Source: an uncultured Chthoniobacterales bacterium
GTDB lineage: Bacteria > Verrucomicrobiota > Verrucomicrobiia > Chthoniobacterales > UBA10450
Length of the DNA stretch: 5,646 bases
Direction of reading: 5' to 3'
Assembly: GCA_955652255.1 (NCBI GenBank)
Contig: CATPAW010000234.1
Location: 1 to 5,646 of the forward strand
Positions 4,939 through 5,646 of this stretch are shown in pieces; position 1 is the first letter of the stretch; every line of letters starts with the position of its first letter. A program made the position numbers and the translations under genes. A model generated the notes under the pieces. That model searched no databases. It was not told the DNA's origin and saw only the letters and a list, made by a program, of their open reading frames with translations.

Positions 4939-5646
4939 TCATAATCGGATTCTTCGTAAACGCAGTGCATTCGCGATCACTGAGACTGAACTGAAACTCA
5001 TCGCCGCGCCGGCGATCACCGGACTCAACAGCAATCCGAAAAACGGATAGAGCGCACCGGCGGCGATCGGGATACCGAGCGCGTTATAAATGAAAGCGAA
5101 GAAAAGATTCTGCCGAATGTTGCGCATCATGGCGTGACTGAGCGCGATCGCTTTCTCGATGCCGCGCAGATCGCCTTTCACGAGCGTAATGCCGGCACTT
5201 TCCATTGCCACGTCGGTGCCGGTGCCCATCGCGATACCGACGTCCGCGGCCGCCAACGCGGGCGCGTCGTTGATTCCGTCACCCGCCATCGCGACGATGT
5301 GTTTTTGCTCGCGCAATTTCCGCACGCGCTCGTTTTTGTGCTTCGGTTCAATGCAGGCTTCCACTTCATCGATGCCGAGTTTTTCGGCCACGGCTTTCGC
5401 GGTGCGCGCATTGTCGCCCGTCAACATGATAATTTTAATCCCGAGCCGATGCAGATGTCGAATTGCTTCGATACTCGATTCCTTGATCGGATCGGCCACA
5501 GCGATTATGCCGGCAGCGCGCCGATCGACGGCGACGAATATCACCGTTTGTCCCTGTTCTTGAAGCTCGCTCGCTTTTGGCTCAAGCAGCGCGATTCCAC
5601 TCACATTCTGCGCGCGCAAAAATTGCGCCTTGCCGACGAGCACTTC
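4939..5646 (-). CDS. copA: Copper-translocating P1B-type ATPase, C-terminal part (5' end outside window)
   Basis: The frame runs off the window edge; the last 235 residues are seen, about a third of a typical 700-800-residue CopA. Visible P-type ATPase motifs are MLTGDN (74-79) and the hinge MAGDGINDAPAL (120-131), which hold the Mg2+ and phosphate side of the P-domain. VGIAMGTGTDVAMESAGITLV follows. The last two membrane helices come next: one with YN (187-188) in FIYNALGIPIAAG, and one with MSFSS (216-220) before a basic tail. YN together with MxxSS in the last two helices is the P1B-1 signature for Cu+ (and Ag+) transport. The inner-membrane enzyme would export monovalent copper using ATP. 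The CPC motif, DKTGT phosphorylation site and N-terminal metal-binding domains should lie beyond the edge. The symbol is by family and subtype; copper and silver pumps cannot be told apart here. The downstream gene is separated by 157 bp and shows no copper-related motif. Confidence 0.93.
   Translation of the reverse strand, partial: EVLVGKAQFLRAQNVSGIALLEPKASELQEQGQTVIFVAVDRRAAGIIAVADPIKESSIEAIRHLHRLGIKIIMLTGDNARTAKAVAEKLGIDEVEACIEPKHKNERVRKLREQKHIVAMAGDGINDAPALAAADVGIAMGTGTDVAMESAGITLVKGDLRGIEKAIALSHAMMRNIRQNLFFAFIYNALGIPIAAGALYPFFGLLLSPVIAGAAMSFSSVSVIANALRLRRIRL

Noticed and set aside
5159..5563. Plus-strand frame and an alternative minus-strand frame (5178-5411) within the P1B ATPase gene
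   Set aside because: Both are shadows of the ATPase frame, which carries TGDN and GDGIND motifs.
1..5646. CRISPR array, rRNA, tRNA or complete insertion sequence
   Set aside because: No regularly spaced direct repeats, RNA gene signatures or transposase coding sequence are visible on either strand.

Overview
The window looks like an ordinary chromosomal stretch from a moderately GC-rich Gram-negative bacterium, most likely a soil-type member of the Verrucomicrobiota. That assignment is an inference from the style of the AccD, FolC and cysteine-poor MetG proteins and of the intergenic repeats. It was not tested by any search.

Layout: positions 1-2375 are a tight plus-strand cluster: the 3' end of a ComF-family phosphoribosyltransferase gene, then accD (fatty-acid synthesis), then folC (folate polyglutamylation). 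comF and accD are 5 bp apart, and accD and folC overlap by 4 bp (GTGA). Positions 2518-5646 are on the minus strand. Read in the direction of transcription they are the 3' third of a copper-type P1B ATPase gene (cut by the window edge), a small secreted protein of unknown function, and metG (methionyl-tRNA synthetase). folC and metG converge.

The most unusual content is in the two gaps flanking metG. Between folC and metG lies a 110-bp element with perfect 22-bp inverted ends and two further perfect hairpins inside. Each end has the tetranucleotide GTAG followed by a small hairpin. This is the architecture of REP sequences arranged as an inverted doublet (REPIN/BIME), which in other bacteria are associated with RAYT (TnpA-REP) tyrosine transposases. 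A different GTAG-plus-hairpin unit lies just after the folC stop. A third lies upstream of metG, where it overlaps the best candidate metG promoter. The stop codon of metG is the TAG of one GTAG motif. No RAYT gene is present in the window.

Other points of note are an AT-richer patch with AGA/CTA/ATA codons inside metG, complete absence of zinc-knuckle cysteines in MetG, and an Ala at a usually Gly position in AccD. No tRNA, rRNA, CRISPR array or complete insertion sequence was seen. No gene-free stretch exceeds 300 bp; the gaps are about 140-160 bp each.
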